This document shows, piece after piece, positions 17,010-25,010 of a stretch of DNA of 36,981 nucleotides. Position numbers and translations under genes: made by a program. How positions within the stretch are numbered: position 1 is the stretch's first letter; the number at the start of each line of letters is the position of its first letter. The stretch spans positions 1 through 36,981 of the forward strand of contig JBBRXJ010000029.1 in assembly GCA_038248505.1 (NCBI GenBank). Direction: 5' to 3'. Origin of the DNA: JBBRXJ01 sp038248505 (GTDB lineage: Bacteria; Bacteroidota; Bacteroidia; Bacteroidales; JBBRXJ01). The notes below the pieces were generated by a model that saw only the letters and a list, made by a program, of their open reading frames with translations, was not told the DNA's origin and did no database searches.

Positions 17010-17674
17010 TTAATCTTCATACACAGGACAACGCCCTTCTTTTGAAAATATTTTATAGCTCAGGAACAAACCACCGAAAGAATACCAATCGCGATTATGA
17101 ACGCTAGAATGATACATTTTGTTACTTTGATTTACCACTCCATCCATTTTATCACCCGTCATTCTACGATAACTCCACTCTGCTCCAACGGTTAAGCGTT
17201 TTACTAAATTATATTTAATTCCTCCACCCATAGGTATCACAAGAATTCCACCAGGGTCACTTGAGCCTCCTAGCATAATATTAGCGCCAAGACCACCAGC
17301 CACAAAGAAAGTAAAATTATCCTTAAGTTTAGTCATATTTTCATAGGGGGAAAAATTAAATTCCAATTGCACTGAGATATCTAAAAGATTAGCACTGAAA
17401 GATGCATTTCGAAGCTGTTTGTATGGATCCTTAAAATCTTTATCATTACCACTTAAGGAGGCCTTATAAAAGCTTGTTTTTAAAGAATAACGAGTAGTAA
17501 AATGATAATAAACAAGGCCTCCATAACTTGGTGCGGGACTGTAGAATATACGTTTATTATTGATATCGCCCATATAATAGGAGGCACCACCAAAAGCCCC
17601 AATATCAAAACGATCTTGCGATTGCAAGCTTAAAGTCAAGAGAAAAAAAAAACGCTAAAAACAAATGATTTCAT
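17010..17674 (-). CDS. DUF6089-like outer-membrane beta-barrel protein, apparently frameshifted in a poly-A/T tract
   Basis: The mature barrel reads openly from about 17639 down to 17010 (SQDRFDIGAFGGASYYMGDIN...), but no ATG starts it; the only start there would be TTG. An ATG at 17674, 6 nt after the stop of the preceding paralogue, opens MKSFVFSVFFFS and then meets TGA at 17636-17638. The cause is the ten-A run at 17643-17652 (T10 on the coding strand). With one more T the frame becomes MKSFVFSVFFFLLTLSLQS followed by QDRFD, a textbook signal peptide joined to the barrel. So the true gene is about 222 residues. The tract is either a phase-variable switch or a sequencing error. The barrel contains YMGDIN near its start, shared in form with the neighbour (YFGDIG). 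Confidence 0.8.
17643..17652. repeat. A10 homopolymer inside a signal-peptide coding region
   Basis: Ten consecutive A (T10 on the coding strand) at the exact point where the reading frame of the second barrel gene is lost. A change of +1 restores a full signal peptide in frame with the mature barrel. Confidence 0.85.
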
Positions 17675-17680
17675 GTAAGG

Positions 17681-18445
17681 CTATCTTGAAAATTTAAAAA
17701 TAGGTCGGCCTCTCCTATCCGTCTTAATACGGTATATGGCATTCAACATGGTTAGATAATAAATATCGTATGATTTTGAAAATTTTGAGGTATAACCATC
17801 TAAGTAATCGCTTAAGGTAAAACGCCCACCTACTTCGAGCCCTATTTCAAGACTACTGCTCAAAACATAATATACACCTAAGCCAGCAGGAGCAACCAAG
17901 GTTGTATTTGTAAACTCACCTATTTTGCTTAAAGTTTTAGGATTAAGGGCTGTTGTATTTGGATTAAAGTAGAGTAAGCCTGCACCTACAAAACCATAAA
18001 TATTCAAAGCTGAATAGTCATTCAACATACCCCTGCGACTAAAAATGCCTCCACCTTTGCTCCCACCTATTCTTAAAAAACTATAATTAATTTGTAAGCT
18101 AGTTTCAAAAAAACTGCTTGCAAAAGATAAATTTCTCTTATCATTTTTAGAGCCCACATCCGAGCCAGTCATCGTTCCGTAGTTAATACTATATTTCACA
18201 TCAAGGGCTTGCATTACCTTATACAAAGCACCAACGTGTATTACTGGTCTAGTATATTGAAATTGTATATCCTTTAAACCCATCATATTTGATGGAGTAG
18301 CAGCTCCTCCAATATCACCAAAATAATTTGCTGAACCCGCACCAAAATATAAACGATACCTCTTAAGCTTCCAACGCTGAGCATCAGCATCTTGTACGCC
18401 TATAAGAAAAAGGACTAAAGTAAATATGGAGAGTATTCGAATCAT
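17681..18445 (-). CDS. DUF6089-like outer-membrane beta-barrel protein
   Basis: A 254-residue exported protein. The signal peptide MIRILSIFTLVLFLIGVQDADA is cut before QRWKLKRY. The rest alternates short hydrophobic and polar strands typical of an 8- to 10-stranded barrel (for example LYFGAGSANYFGDIGG, YSALNIYGFVGAGLLYF, SSLEIGLEVGGRFTLSDYLDG). Proteins of this type are common in Bacteroidota between nadK and uppS; their role is not settled and a link to envelope or secretion machinery is inference. The next gene is a shorter paralogue, so there is a local duplication. A -7 promoter match lies about 50 nt upstream, which suggests the transcript uppS-bamA-ompH may begin here. Confidence 0.8.
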   Translation of the reverse strand: MIRILSIFTLVLFLIGVQDADAQRWKLKRYRLYFGAGSANYFGDIGGAATPSNMMGLKDIQFQYTRPVIHVGALYKVMQALDVKYSINYGTMTGSDVGSKNDKRNLSFASSFFETSLQINYSFLRIGGSKGGGIFSRRGMLNDYSALNIYGFVGAGLLYFNPNTTALNPKTLSKIGEFTNTTLVAPAGLGVYYVLSSSLEIGLEVGGRFTLSDYLDGYTSKFSKSYDIYYLTMLNAIYRIKTDRRGRPIFKFSR

Positions 18446-18493
18446 CTTGTTTTTAAATTAAAGGATAAAGTTACTTAAAAGGGTTTTAAACCA

Positions 18494-18501
18494 CAAATTT
18501 A
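18494..18501 (-). promoter_or_regulatory. Bacteroidota -7 element upstream of the barrel/uppS/bamA genes
   Basis: CAAATTTA on the plus strand reads TAAATTTG on the minus strand, a full TAnnTTTG match. It lies in the 92-nt gap between nadK and the first barrel gene and would give a leader of about 40 nt. Confidence 0.45.
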
Positions 18502-18537
18502 TACGAAAGTTTGCAATTAAAAGTTTCTTTAAAAACC

Positions 18538-19413
18538 TTAGTTTCTTTTATCAGCTCCCCACATAAGTTTGTTTCTTAACGTAGTATAAAAACTCTGCGA
18601 TTGCAATTTTATTATCTTGGCTTTAAATTCGGCAGGCACAACCTTAAAAACTTTTATAGTATCGGTAATGGCGGAGCGAGAATCGACAGTAACCAAACAA
18701 CGAGGCGATCGCTGGTCAATTCGTATCGTTAATTCGCTGTTATACGGTACAATAAGTGGTCGCACATTCAAATTATGAGGAGCCAATGGTATTAGTATTA
18801 GATCTTTAGACTGAGGCACCATAATAGGCCCACCTGCACTTAAACTATAAGCTGTTGATCCGGTTGGGGTTGAAATAATTAAACCATCGGCCCAATAGGT
18901 GTTAACATACTCACCATCAATATCTACATGAATAGATACCATAGTTGCATCTGGTTTTTGAAAAGAGATCTCATTTAGTGCATAACGTGAATCTTTAAGC
19001 AAATTACCTTCAGCCATCAATTTAATCATGCTGCGATCTTCAATACGGTACTTCTTGTCAATAAGCTCTTTAAAAGCAACGGCAATTTCATCTTTTGATA
19101 TGGTAGCTAAAAAACCCAAACGACCCGTATTGATACCAATAATTGGAATTTCTCTATTTCCTACAATGCTTACTGTTTCTAAAAAAGAGCCATCGCCCCC
19201 TAGTGAAATCATAAAGTCAATATCATTAGGCAAATCATGCTGATTTTCATAAAATGCATCGGCTTCAACTTGAATACCACACTCCTGCTTAATTAGCTCA
19301 TAAAAAGGAAGATACACAATTGCACGAATATGATTCCGCTCCAATTCCTCGAACAGATGACGAATATACTCACCTGATCCATTACAACTGAAACCGTAAA
19401 CACCAATTTTCAC
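18538..19413 (-). CDS. nadK: NAD kinase
   Basis: A 291-residue cytosolic enzyme that phosphorylates NAD to NADP. The family motif GGDG sits at 72-75 (SLGGDGSFLETV), followed by NTGRLGFLA (95-103) and the ISTPTGSTAYSLSAGGP segment near 180-195 that binds the nicotinamide nucleotide. The length is normal. It lies 38 nt after the CBS-domain gene and 92 nt before the barrel genes; the CBS-nadK-DUF6089-uppS-bamA order is one I associate with Bacteroidota. Confidence 0.96.
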   Translation of the reverse strand: MKIGVYGFSCNGSGEYIRHLFEELERNHIRAIVYLPFYELIKQECGIQVEADAFYENQHDLPNDIDFMISLGGDGSFLETVSIVGNREIPIIGINTGRLGFLATISKDEIAVAFKELIDKKYRIEDRSMIKLMAEGNLLKDSRYALNEISFQKPDATMVSIHVDIDGEYVNTYWADGLIISTPTGSTAYSLSAGGPIMVPQSKDLILIPLAPHNLNVRPLIVPYNSELTIRIDQRSPRCLVTVDSRSAITDTIKVFKVVPAEFKAKIIKLQSQSFYTTLRNKLMWGADKRN

Positions 19414-19451
19414 CTTCTTACAAATTAAAAATTATTATCAGAAAAGGGGGC

Positions 19452-20117
19452 TTAAACATTCATATACTTCATAAAAGAATCGTAGCGATCCTTATAAAAG
19501 TCTTCCATATCGTCCGTTTCAGCAAACCAACCGCTTACTGAATAATTATAGCGCTCAAAGGTTTTTAAAACAGAGGTCAAATCCTGGGTATTAACCTTTA
19601 ATGTTAAACACAACTGACCAGCCACCCTACCTGCTGAAACATATAAACTCAAAATTTTAACATCATTCATCTCAACAATTTGGGCAATTTCAACAAGACT
19701 ATAGTCGTGATTATTAACATCAACAGTAATAATCCCCCCAGGTTGTTTCAGGGCATACATATCTGCTGTGTGATGCAGCAAATCCTGAAGCGTAATTAGG
19801 CCTAAATATGATTTATCAACATCAAGTACTGGAATAGCTGTAAGTTTTAAATTGGCTGCCAACTCAACTACTTCATAAAAATGCTGACTGGCATTCACAT
19901 ACGGTTTTGTTAGGGATAGTTGATGATTTCCTATGGCCTCATCAGGAATATTCATATCAATAATGTCATTCTCAGAAATCAAACCTAAGAACTCATTGTT
20001 ATTTACAATGGGCATGTGGTTTATTTTGTAAATATCCATTAAACTCAAGGCCTGAACTCCCGTATCGGAGGTTCGCAGTGTTGGCACAATATCTGATATT
20101 AAATCTCTAGCTTCCAT
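19452..20117 (-). CDS. CBS-domain pair protein with C-terminal ACT-like domain
   Basis: A 221-residue cytosolic protein. Two CBS repeats span about 1-60 (SDTGVQALSLMDIYKINHMPIVNNNEFLGLISENDI) and about 68-125 (ASQHFYEVVELAANLKLTAIPVLDVDKSYLGLITLQDLL). The last ~90 residues (from GGIITVDVN) look ACT-like. CBS pairs bind adenine nucleotides and act as regulators; the partner is unknown. It is first in the minus-strand block, directly before nadK, so sensing of adenylates or NAD metabolism is a reasonable but untested idea. A promoter match lies just before the start codon. Confidence 0.85.
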   Translation of the reverse strand: MEARDLISDIVPTLRTSDTGVQALSLMDIYKINHMPIVNNNEFLGLISENDIIDMNIPDEAIGNHQLSLTKPYVNASQHFYEVVELAANLKLTAIPVLDVDKSYLGLITLQDLLHHTADMYALKQPGGIITVDVNNHDYSLVEIAQIVEMNDVKILSLYVSAGRVAGQLCLTLKVNTQDLTSVLKTFERYNYSVSGWFAETDDMEDFYKDRYDSFMKYMNV

Positions 20118-20127
20118 ATGAATGTTA

Positions 20128-20135
20128 CAAAAATA
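20128..20135 (-). promoter_or_regulatory. Bacteroidota -7 element for the CBS-nadK genes
   Basis: CAAAAATA on the plus strand reads TATTTTTG on the minus strand, fitting TAnnTTTG. It ends 10 nt before the ATG, so the mRNA leader would be only a few bases. Confidence 0.45.
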
Positions 20136-20352
20136 CAGTATTCCCTTAAAATAAACTAATTGGTAACGTTTTTTATTCTTAATAAGATATCCTATAGAGC
20201 ACTATAAAACATACTTTATTGAAAAATTACTACGTGAGCTCTATATATAGTATGTATCCCTCAGCACTTTTCTGCAAAAGAATTCAATAGTTTATAACTA
20301 AAAGCCACAGTTAAAAACAATGCTTTTGCGATTTTTAATAACTTTACATAAT

Positions 20353-20388
20353 GATTACCCCCTAATAATACACTAATTAGGGGTAATC
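20353..20388 (+). promoter_or_regulatory. Stem-loop in the pdxJ leader
   Basis: GATTACCCCCTAAT at 20353-20366 pairs with ATTAGGGGTAATC at 20376-20388: 13 base pairs with one bulged C and a 9-nt loop. It lies 26 nt before the pdxJ ATG, just after a near-match to the -7 element (TAACTTTA at 20339-20346). It could be an operator, a leader hairpin, or a terminator. It lacks a following T-tract on the plus strand. Confidence 0.5.
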
Positions 20389-20414
20389 AAAATTACATTT
20401 TAAATTGTTTTACA

Positions 20415-21128
20415 ATGACAAAATTAAGCGTTAACATCAATAAGATTGCTACCATCCGCAACTCAAGAGGTGGTAATATGCCCAATGTGGTTGAAGCAGC
20501 TAAAAACTGCGAACGTTTCGGAGCACAGGGCATTACTGTACACCCTCGACCTGATGGCAGACATATTCGTTACCAAGATGTTTACGACCTTAAAAAAATT
20601 GTTACAACAGAATTTAACATTGAAGGTTATCCATCTGATGATTTTATTGAACTTGTTTGCAAAGTAAAGCCCAATCAAGTAACCCTCGTTCCTGATGCTC
20701 ATAATGACATTACGTCAAATCATGGTTGGGATGCATTAAAAAATTTCGAATTTCTTTTAACCGTTACTAAAAAATTTAAAGCGGAAGGTATTCGAGTTTC
20801 AATTTTTGTTGATACCAATATTCGCAATATTGAACAAGTACAAAAAACAGGTGCCCATAGAATTGAATTATACACAGAGCCTTATGCAACAGAATTTCCG
20901 TTAAATAAAGAAGCAGCCGTTAAAGATTTTGTTACGGCAGCATTAAAGGCAAATGACCTAGACTTAGAAATTAATGCAGGCCATGATTTAAATTTAGATA
21001 ATCTAAAATATTTAAAAACAAACATTCCATTTATGGCTGAAGTATCTATTGGCCACGCCCTCATTTCAGATGCGTTGTATCTCGGTCTTGAAAACACTAT
21101 TCAACAATATCTGCGCCAATTAAAATAA
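20415..21128 (+). CDS. pdxJ: Pyridoxine 5-phosphate synthase
   Basis: A 237-residue TIM-barrel enzyme that condenses 1-deoxyxylulose 5-phosphate with 3-amino-2-oxopropyl phosphate in vitamin B6 synthesis. Family segments are clear: LSVNINKIATIRNSRGG at the start, ITVHPRPDGRHI (about 40-51), QVTLVPD, RVSIFVD, and INAGHDLN followed by VSIGHALISDAL near the end. Length is normal. It opens the plus-strand pair with the alpha/beta hydrolase that begins at the base after its stop. A conspicuous stem-loop lies in its leader. Confidence 0.96.
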   Translation: MTKLSVNINKIATIRNSRGGNMPNVVEAAKNCERFGAQGITVHPRPDGRHIRYQDVYDLKKIVTTEFNIEGYPSDDFIELVCKVKPNQVTLVPDAHNDITSNHGWDALKNFEFLLTVTKKFKAEGIRVSIFVDTNIRNIEQVQKTGAHRIELYTEPYATEFPLNKEAAVKDFVTAALKANDLDLEINAGHDLNLDNLKYLKTNIPFMAEVSIGHALISDALYLGLENTIQQYLRQLK

Positions 21129-21944
21129 ATGAAACTCTTTTATCGCTCATACGGAGAAGGTGATGCTCTCATGCTCTTACACGGAATGTATGGCTCATCT
21201 GATAATTGGAATAGCTTAGCTAAATATTGGTCAGCATACATGAACGTAATTGCCGTTGATTTAAGAAATCACGGAAACTCGCCACACACACAAACCCATA
21301 CATACCACGATATGTGTGATGACTTGCTCGAATTAATGATTGATCTTAGTATAGAAAAAACATCATTTCTTGGTCATTCAATGGGCGGTAAAACAGCAAT
21401 GACTTTTGCGCTTAAACATCCAACAAAAGTAAATAAACTAATTATTGCCGATGTATCGCCGCGCTCCTACAATGATATGTTGCAATTATCGCCTGAAATG
21501 ATTCCGCATAATGAATTAATTACCAAGCTACTTAAAATTGATTTTCCCTTATTAAACAATCGGGCGCAAGTTGAAACGGAGATACGAAAATTTCTCCCAT
21601 CAGAAAAATCAGTTCAGTTTTTCATGAAAAACGTAAAGCGCGAAAAAGACGATACATTCAGTTGGAAGTTTAACATTCAGGCAATAAGTAATTCTATTAA
21701 TGATTTATTTACATCCCTTCATGAAACGGTACCATTCCCCATAAATGGATATCAGAATATTCAGGCACTTTTTTTAAAAGGCGATCATTCCGATTATATT
21801 CGGGCAGAAGATGAAAAAATTATTCGCTACTTTTTCCCAAAATCAGAAATTAAAACAGTGTGCAATGCTTGCCATTGGGTGCATGCCGACAATCCAGACT
21901 TTGTTAGAGATGCCGTTCAAACATTTTTGCTAGAACCCAAATAA
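21129..21944 (+). CDS. Alpha/beta-fold hydrolase (YbfF-like esterase)
   Basis: A 271-residue cytosolic hydrolase. The oxyanion-hole region is LLHGMYGSSDNW (16-27), the nucleophile elbow GHSMGG holds Ser84, an acid lies in KGDHSDYI, and the catalytic His is in ACHWVHADNPDF near residue 250. The VDLRNHGNSPH segment (43-53) is typical of the YbfF/abhydrolase group of short-chain acyl esterases. The ATG follows the pdxJ stop with no gap. Substrate unknown. Confidence 0.87.
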   Translation: MKLFYRSYGEGDALMLLHGMYGSSDNWNSLAKYWSAYMNVIAVDLRNHGNSPHTQTHTYHDMCDDLLELMIDLSIEKTSFLGHSMGGKTAMTFALKHPTKVNKLIIADVSPRSYNDMLQLSPEMIPHNELITKLLKIDFPLLNNRAQVETEIRKFLPSEKSVQFFMKNVKREKDDTFSWKFNIQAISNSINDLFTSLHETVPFPINGYQNIQALFLKGDHSDYIRAEDEKIIRYFFPKSEIKTVCNACHWVHADNPDFVRDAVQTFLLEPK

Positions 21945-22141
21945 ATATTAATGATTTCTATTTGAGGATGTAGGTGGCTGAGGAGTTACTTTGAGTTCAT
22001 CGAAATGATCTCGAAGCCCTGATTATGAATAAATGCAAATGATTGTATAGGCTAAATTACTAGTATATAGTATGAAGGCATGTGACCACAAATAGACACA
22101 CAAAAACTAGGGGGTATAATTCTATATAAACAGTTAAAAAA
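21945..22141. other. Convergent intergenic region with a REP-like hairpin
   Basis: A 197-nt gap between convergent genes. It holds an imperfect 12-bp hairpin (21989-22016, CTTTGAGTTCAT against ATGATCTCGAAG, one wobble and one mismatch, loop CGAA), framed by GGCT and AGCC. The context ggctgag...tcgaagcc resembles widespread bacterial REP-type repeats. The rest (22017-22141) shows nothing I can name. Confidence 0.5.
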
Positions 22142-22870
22142 TTATGATAATCCAGCTTGTTCAATATTTGCATCTAAAATTATTGACTCACCCTTATAAC
22201 GCAAAAATAGTTGAGCAATAGCCAATACATCCTTCTCGCAATATTTTGTAATACGCTCTAACTCCTTACGTTGCCAATAGGCTTCACCCACCATGCTGCC
22301 ATCCATATCGTCTTTGGGGGTAGGAATATTAAAAAGATTTGCTAATAGATTTAAAGAAGTATAATGTTTATAATCTCCAAACTTCCACAACTCAAGGGTA
22401 TCTAAAAGACTAACTTCCCATGGTTTTTTTCCAGCATTATCTAAAATTTGTGGAATACGAACGCCTAAAACCAGCATTCTACGTGCGATATAAGGGAAGT
22501 CAAATTCTTTTCCATTATGTGCGCAAAGCATCACTTCTTTACGTGAGTCGCAAAATTTATTTATCATGTCAGCAAAGCCTGTGAGTAATTCCTTCTCATC
22601 ATCGCCTGAAAAAGATTTTAAACGAAGGCATTTCTCATTTCCTTTCATATAAATAAAACCTGCTGAAATGCATATAATTTTACCAAACTCGGCATAAATA
22701 CCTGCACGACTATACACATCTTTTGCCGATTCATTCTCCTTACGAAAATAGGAAGATTTTTTATCCCACAAATCTTTAAACGCATCATTTAATTGGTCGA
22801 ATGAAGGTGCAGCCGGTGCCGTTTCGATATCAACAAATAATACACTTTCGTTTTTTATATGATCAAGCAT
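22142..22870 (-). CDS. DnaQ-fold 3-5 exonuclease (PolB-exo-like)
   Basis: About 242 residues. I place the start at the ATG at 22870, where the protein begins MLDHIKNESVLFVDIETAP; a longer reading from 22924 would overlap udk and adds residues unlike the family. Exo I is VDIETAP with Asp14 and Glu16, exo II is CAHNGKEFDFPYIARR, and exo III is KYCEKDVLAIAQLF, giving the four acidic metal ligands of the DEDD superfamily. The family resembles the stand-alone exonuclease domain of family B polymerases. The substrate is not known. It lies 29 nt after udk on the same strand. Confidence 0.82.
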   Translation of the reverse strand: MLDHIKNESVLFVDIETAPAAPSFDQLNDAFKDLWDKKSSYFRKENESAKDVYSRAGIYAEFGKIICISAGFIYMKGNEKCLRLKSFSGDDEKELLTGFADMINKFCDSRKEVMLCAHNGKEFDFPYIARRMLVLGVRIPQILDNAGKKPWEVSLLDTLELWKFGDYKHYTSLNLLANLFNIPTPKDDMDGSMVGEAYWQRKELERITKYCEKDVLAIAQLFLRYKGESIILDANIEQAGLS

Positions 22871-22899
22871 AATACAATTTAAATTGGGTTTTTTCAAAC

Positions 22900-23514
22900 T
22901 TACGAATTTATATCTATCTGCCAAATTATTTTTTCAACAATGGTGCTGAGAGACATTTCGCCTTTCAAGATATTGGTAGCTTTAAATTTGTATGGTTCAA
23001 TATGCTTCTCATGCATCGGAAAAACAATTCGAGTACATCGTTCAACAACCTCATCATAACTTTTCCCTCTTTCATGAGAATCTCTATAAACAAGGCGTTT
23101 TAAGCGAGTCTCTTCGGATACATCAATAAAGAAAGAATAATTCAATTCCATTTGCAAATCTAAATCCGTTAACAAAAATAAACCTTCAGCAATGATAAAC
23201 TTTTTAGGATAAACAAGGGAAGTATGGCTCAGCCTTACCGAATTCACAAAATCATAATTTGGAATTTGTATTTGATTGCCAGTTTTAAGTTCCCGAAGAG
23301 ATTTAACATAAAAGGGCAAATCAAGGGCTTCTGCTGAATCAAAATTATACAAATCCTTTTCTTTTCGAGTCAAATGACTATGATCATTATAAAATGAATC
23401 CTGAGAGATAACTATGGCCTGCTTTTCTCCAAAATATTTCTGCAACTCAATTGCTACTGATGATTTACCCGAACCCGAGCCCCCAACTATTCCAATTACA
23501 ATATTTTGCATCAT
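22900..23514 (-). CDS. udk: Uridine kinase
   Basis: A 204-residue P-loop kinase that phosphorylates uridine and cytidine in pyrimidine salvage. Walker A is GGSGSGKSS (11-19). ISQDSFYND follows (about 35-43) and the NFDSAEALDLP substrate segment lies near 58-68. RDSHERGKSYDEV corresponds to the lid, and MHEKHIEPYK is the family C-terminal motif. Length is typical. It is divergent from the Dabb gene, with clear -7 elements on both strands in between. Confidence 0.93.
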   Translation of the reverse strand: MMQNIVIGIVGGSGSGKSSVAIELQKYFGEKQAIVISQDSFYNDHSHLTRKEKDLYNFDSAEALDLPFYVKSLRELKTGNQIQIPNYDFVNSVRLSHTSLVYPKKFIIAEGLFLLTDLDLQMELNYSFFIDVSEETRLKRLVYRDSHERGKSYDEVVERCTRIVFPMHEKHIEPYKFKATNILKGEMSLSTIVEKIIWQIDINS

Positions 23515-23541
23515 TATTTGATAGATTTAGGCTTTAAGTCA

Positions 23542-23549
23542 CAAATATA
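23542..23549 (-). promoter_or_regulatory. Bacteroidota -7 element for udk
   Basis: CAAATATA on the plus strand reads TATATTTG on the minus strand, a full TAnnTTTG match, 27 nt before the udk start. Confidence 0.5.
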
Positions 23550-23582
23550 TCATTTAGCTCTTTCATTAGGCTATTTTTTTTG

Positions 23583-23590
23583 TAGGTTTG
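23583..23590 (+). promoter_or_regulatory. Bacteroidota -7 element for the Dabb-manA genes
   Basis: TAGGTTTG fits TAnnTTTG and ends 15 nt before the ATG at 23606. With the udk element it forms a compact divergent promoter pair only 33 nt apart. Confidence 0.45.
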
Positions 23591-23605
23591 TTAAAAAATA
23601 ATAAT

Positions 23606-23905
23606 ATGATTAAGCATATTGTAATGTTCAAGTTAAGAGATTTTAGTGAAGCGGAGAAAGCGGAGAAAAAATTGCAATTAAAAAAGATGCTGGAAAATCT
23701 TCCTGCAAAAATTGATTTGATAAAATATTTTCAAGTAGGAATAAATTATGCAAGCGTAAGCAATGCCTGGGATCTCGTTTTACATTCTGAATTCACTGAC
23801 GATAAAGATCTCAACTCCTACAGAGTACACCCAGAACACCAGATCGTAGTCACCTTTATTAAAGACATCACAGAACATGTTGCTGTGGTTGATTATCACA
23901 TTTAA
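23606..23905 (+). CDS. Dabb (stress-responsive A/B barrel) family protein
   Basis: A small 99-residue protein beginning MIKHIVMFKLRDFSEAEKAE, the characteristic first strand of the dimeric alpha-beta barrel family. It ends with HPEHQIVVTFIKDITEHVAVVDY, the equally typical last helix and strand. A TTG six codons earlier could also start it, but the ATG fits the family. It lies 12 nt before manA and is probably co-transcribed. No enzymatic role can be assigned. Confidence 0.87.
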   Translation: MIKHIVMFKLRDFSEAEKAEKKLQLKKMLENLPAKIDLIKYFQVGINYASVSNAWDLVLHSEFTDDKDLNSYRVHPEHQIVVTFIKDITEHVAVVDYHI

Positions 23906-23917
23906 AAACGAAAAAAA

Positions 23918-24910
23918 ATGAACATGGAAAATACTTTATATCCATTAAAATTCACGCCCATTCTTAAGGATAAAATTTGGGGTGGTTCTCGACTAAAAAA
24001 AACACTAAACAAGGATACTAAAAGCTCAAAATGCGGGGAAAGCTGGGAGTTGTCAGGTGTAGCTGGCGATGTATCGGTTGTTGCCAATGGCTTTTTACAA
24101 GACAACTCGCTCGACGAATTAATAGAAATTTACATGGATGAATTGGTGGGTGAGCAGGTTTATGAGCGCTTTGGAAATGAATTTCCTTTGTTAATAAAAT
24201 TCATTGATGCCAATGATGACTTATCAATACAAGTTCACCCTAATGATGCTTTGGCGGCTGAAAGACATGACTCATTTGGCAAAACCGAAATGTGGTATAT
24301 AATGGAGGCTGATAAAGATGCTGAGTTAATTACAGGCTTTAAGAAAAGCATTGACAAAGCAACTTATTTAAAACACCTAAATAACAATTCACTTAAAGAC
24401 ATATTAAATTCAGAAAAGGTTAAAGAAGGCGACACCTTTTTTATACCTGCGGGTCGAGTTCATGCAATTGGTAAAGGCATTTTGCTTGCCGAGATACAAC
24501 AAACCTCTGACATAACTTATCGGATTTATGACTGGGGCCGTACCGATGAAAAAGGTAATCCGCGCGATTTACACACCGAACAAGCAGTTGATGCCATTGA
24601 CTACAAAGCATACGAGCAATACAAGACACAATATCAAACAGAACTAAACGAAACCAAAAGTTTAGTAAAATGCGATTATTTCAATACTAATGTTCTGGAA
24701 TTTGACACCACGATTATAAAAGACTATAATTACCTTGATTCATTTGTTATATATATATGTACTTACGGTTCGGTGATGATTATTTTTGACCCTTCACAAA
24801 GCCCTGTTGAGATACACAGGGGAGAAACCGTTCTTATACCAGCAGCAGTAAGAGATGTTGTACTACAGCCCCGTGAAAAATCACGCCTACTCGAGGTTTA
24901 TATTAAATAA
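23918..24910 (+). CDS. manA: Mannose-6-phosphate isomerase, class I
   Basis: A 330-residue zinc enzyme that interconverts fructose 6-phosphate and mannose 6-phosphate. The start FTPILKDKIWGGSRL is typical of the short Firmicutes/Bacteroidota form. Zinc ligands are recognisable in LSIQVHPND and GKTEMWYI. AGRVHAIGKGILLAEIQQTSDITYRIYDWGR gives the remaining ligand and active-site arginine. A C-terminal cupin half follows. A second ATG two codons into the gene is possible. It supplies activated mannose for surface glycans, consistent with the glycosyltransferases elsewhere in the window. Confidence 0.94.
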   Translation: MNMENTLYPLKFTPILKDKIWGGSRLKKTLNKDTKSSKCGESWELSGVAGDVSVVANGFLQDNSLDELIEIYMDELVGEQVYERFGNEFPLLIKFIDANDDLSIQVHPNDALAAERHDSFGKTEMWYIMEADKDAELITGFKKSIDKATYLKHLNNNSLKDILNSEKVKEGDTFFIPAGRVHAIGKGILLAEIQQTSDITYRIYDWGRTDEKGNPRDLHTEQAVDAIDYKAYEQYKTQYQTELNETKSLVKCDYFNTNVLEFDTTIIKDYNYLDSFVIYICTYGSVMIIFDPSQSPVEIHRGETVLIPAAVRDVVLQPREKSRLLEVYIK

Positions 24911-24956
24911 AGCACTGAAAATCATAAACATTATACATTATACGTTTTAGATTAAA

Positions 24957-24981
24957 ACATAGGGACATAAAGCACCTATGT
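24957..24981 (+). promoter_or_regulatory. Small hairpin in the leader of the PKD/T9SS gene
   Basis: ACATAGG at 24957-24963 pairs with CCTATGT at 24975-24981 across an 11-nt loop, 29 nt before the ATG at 25011. It could be a weak manA terminator or a leader structure; no T-tract follows. Confidence 0.3.
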
Positions 24982-25010
24982 GTATATAATAAGAACTAAT
25001 ACCTAATTAT

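Noticed and set aside
22871..22924. N-terminal extension of the exonuclease (start at 22924)
   Set aside because: It would overlap udk by 25 nt and the added residues do not resemble the family; the ATG at 22870 begins just before the conserved exo I motif.
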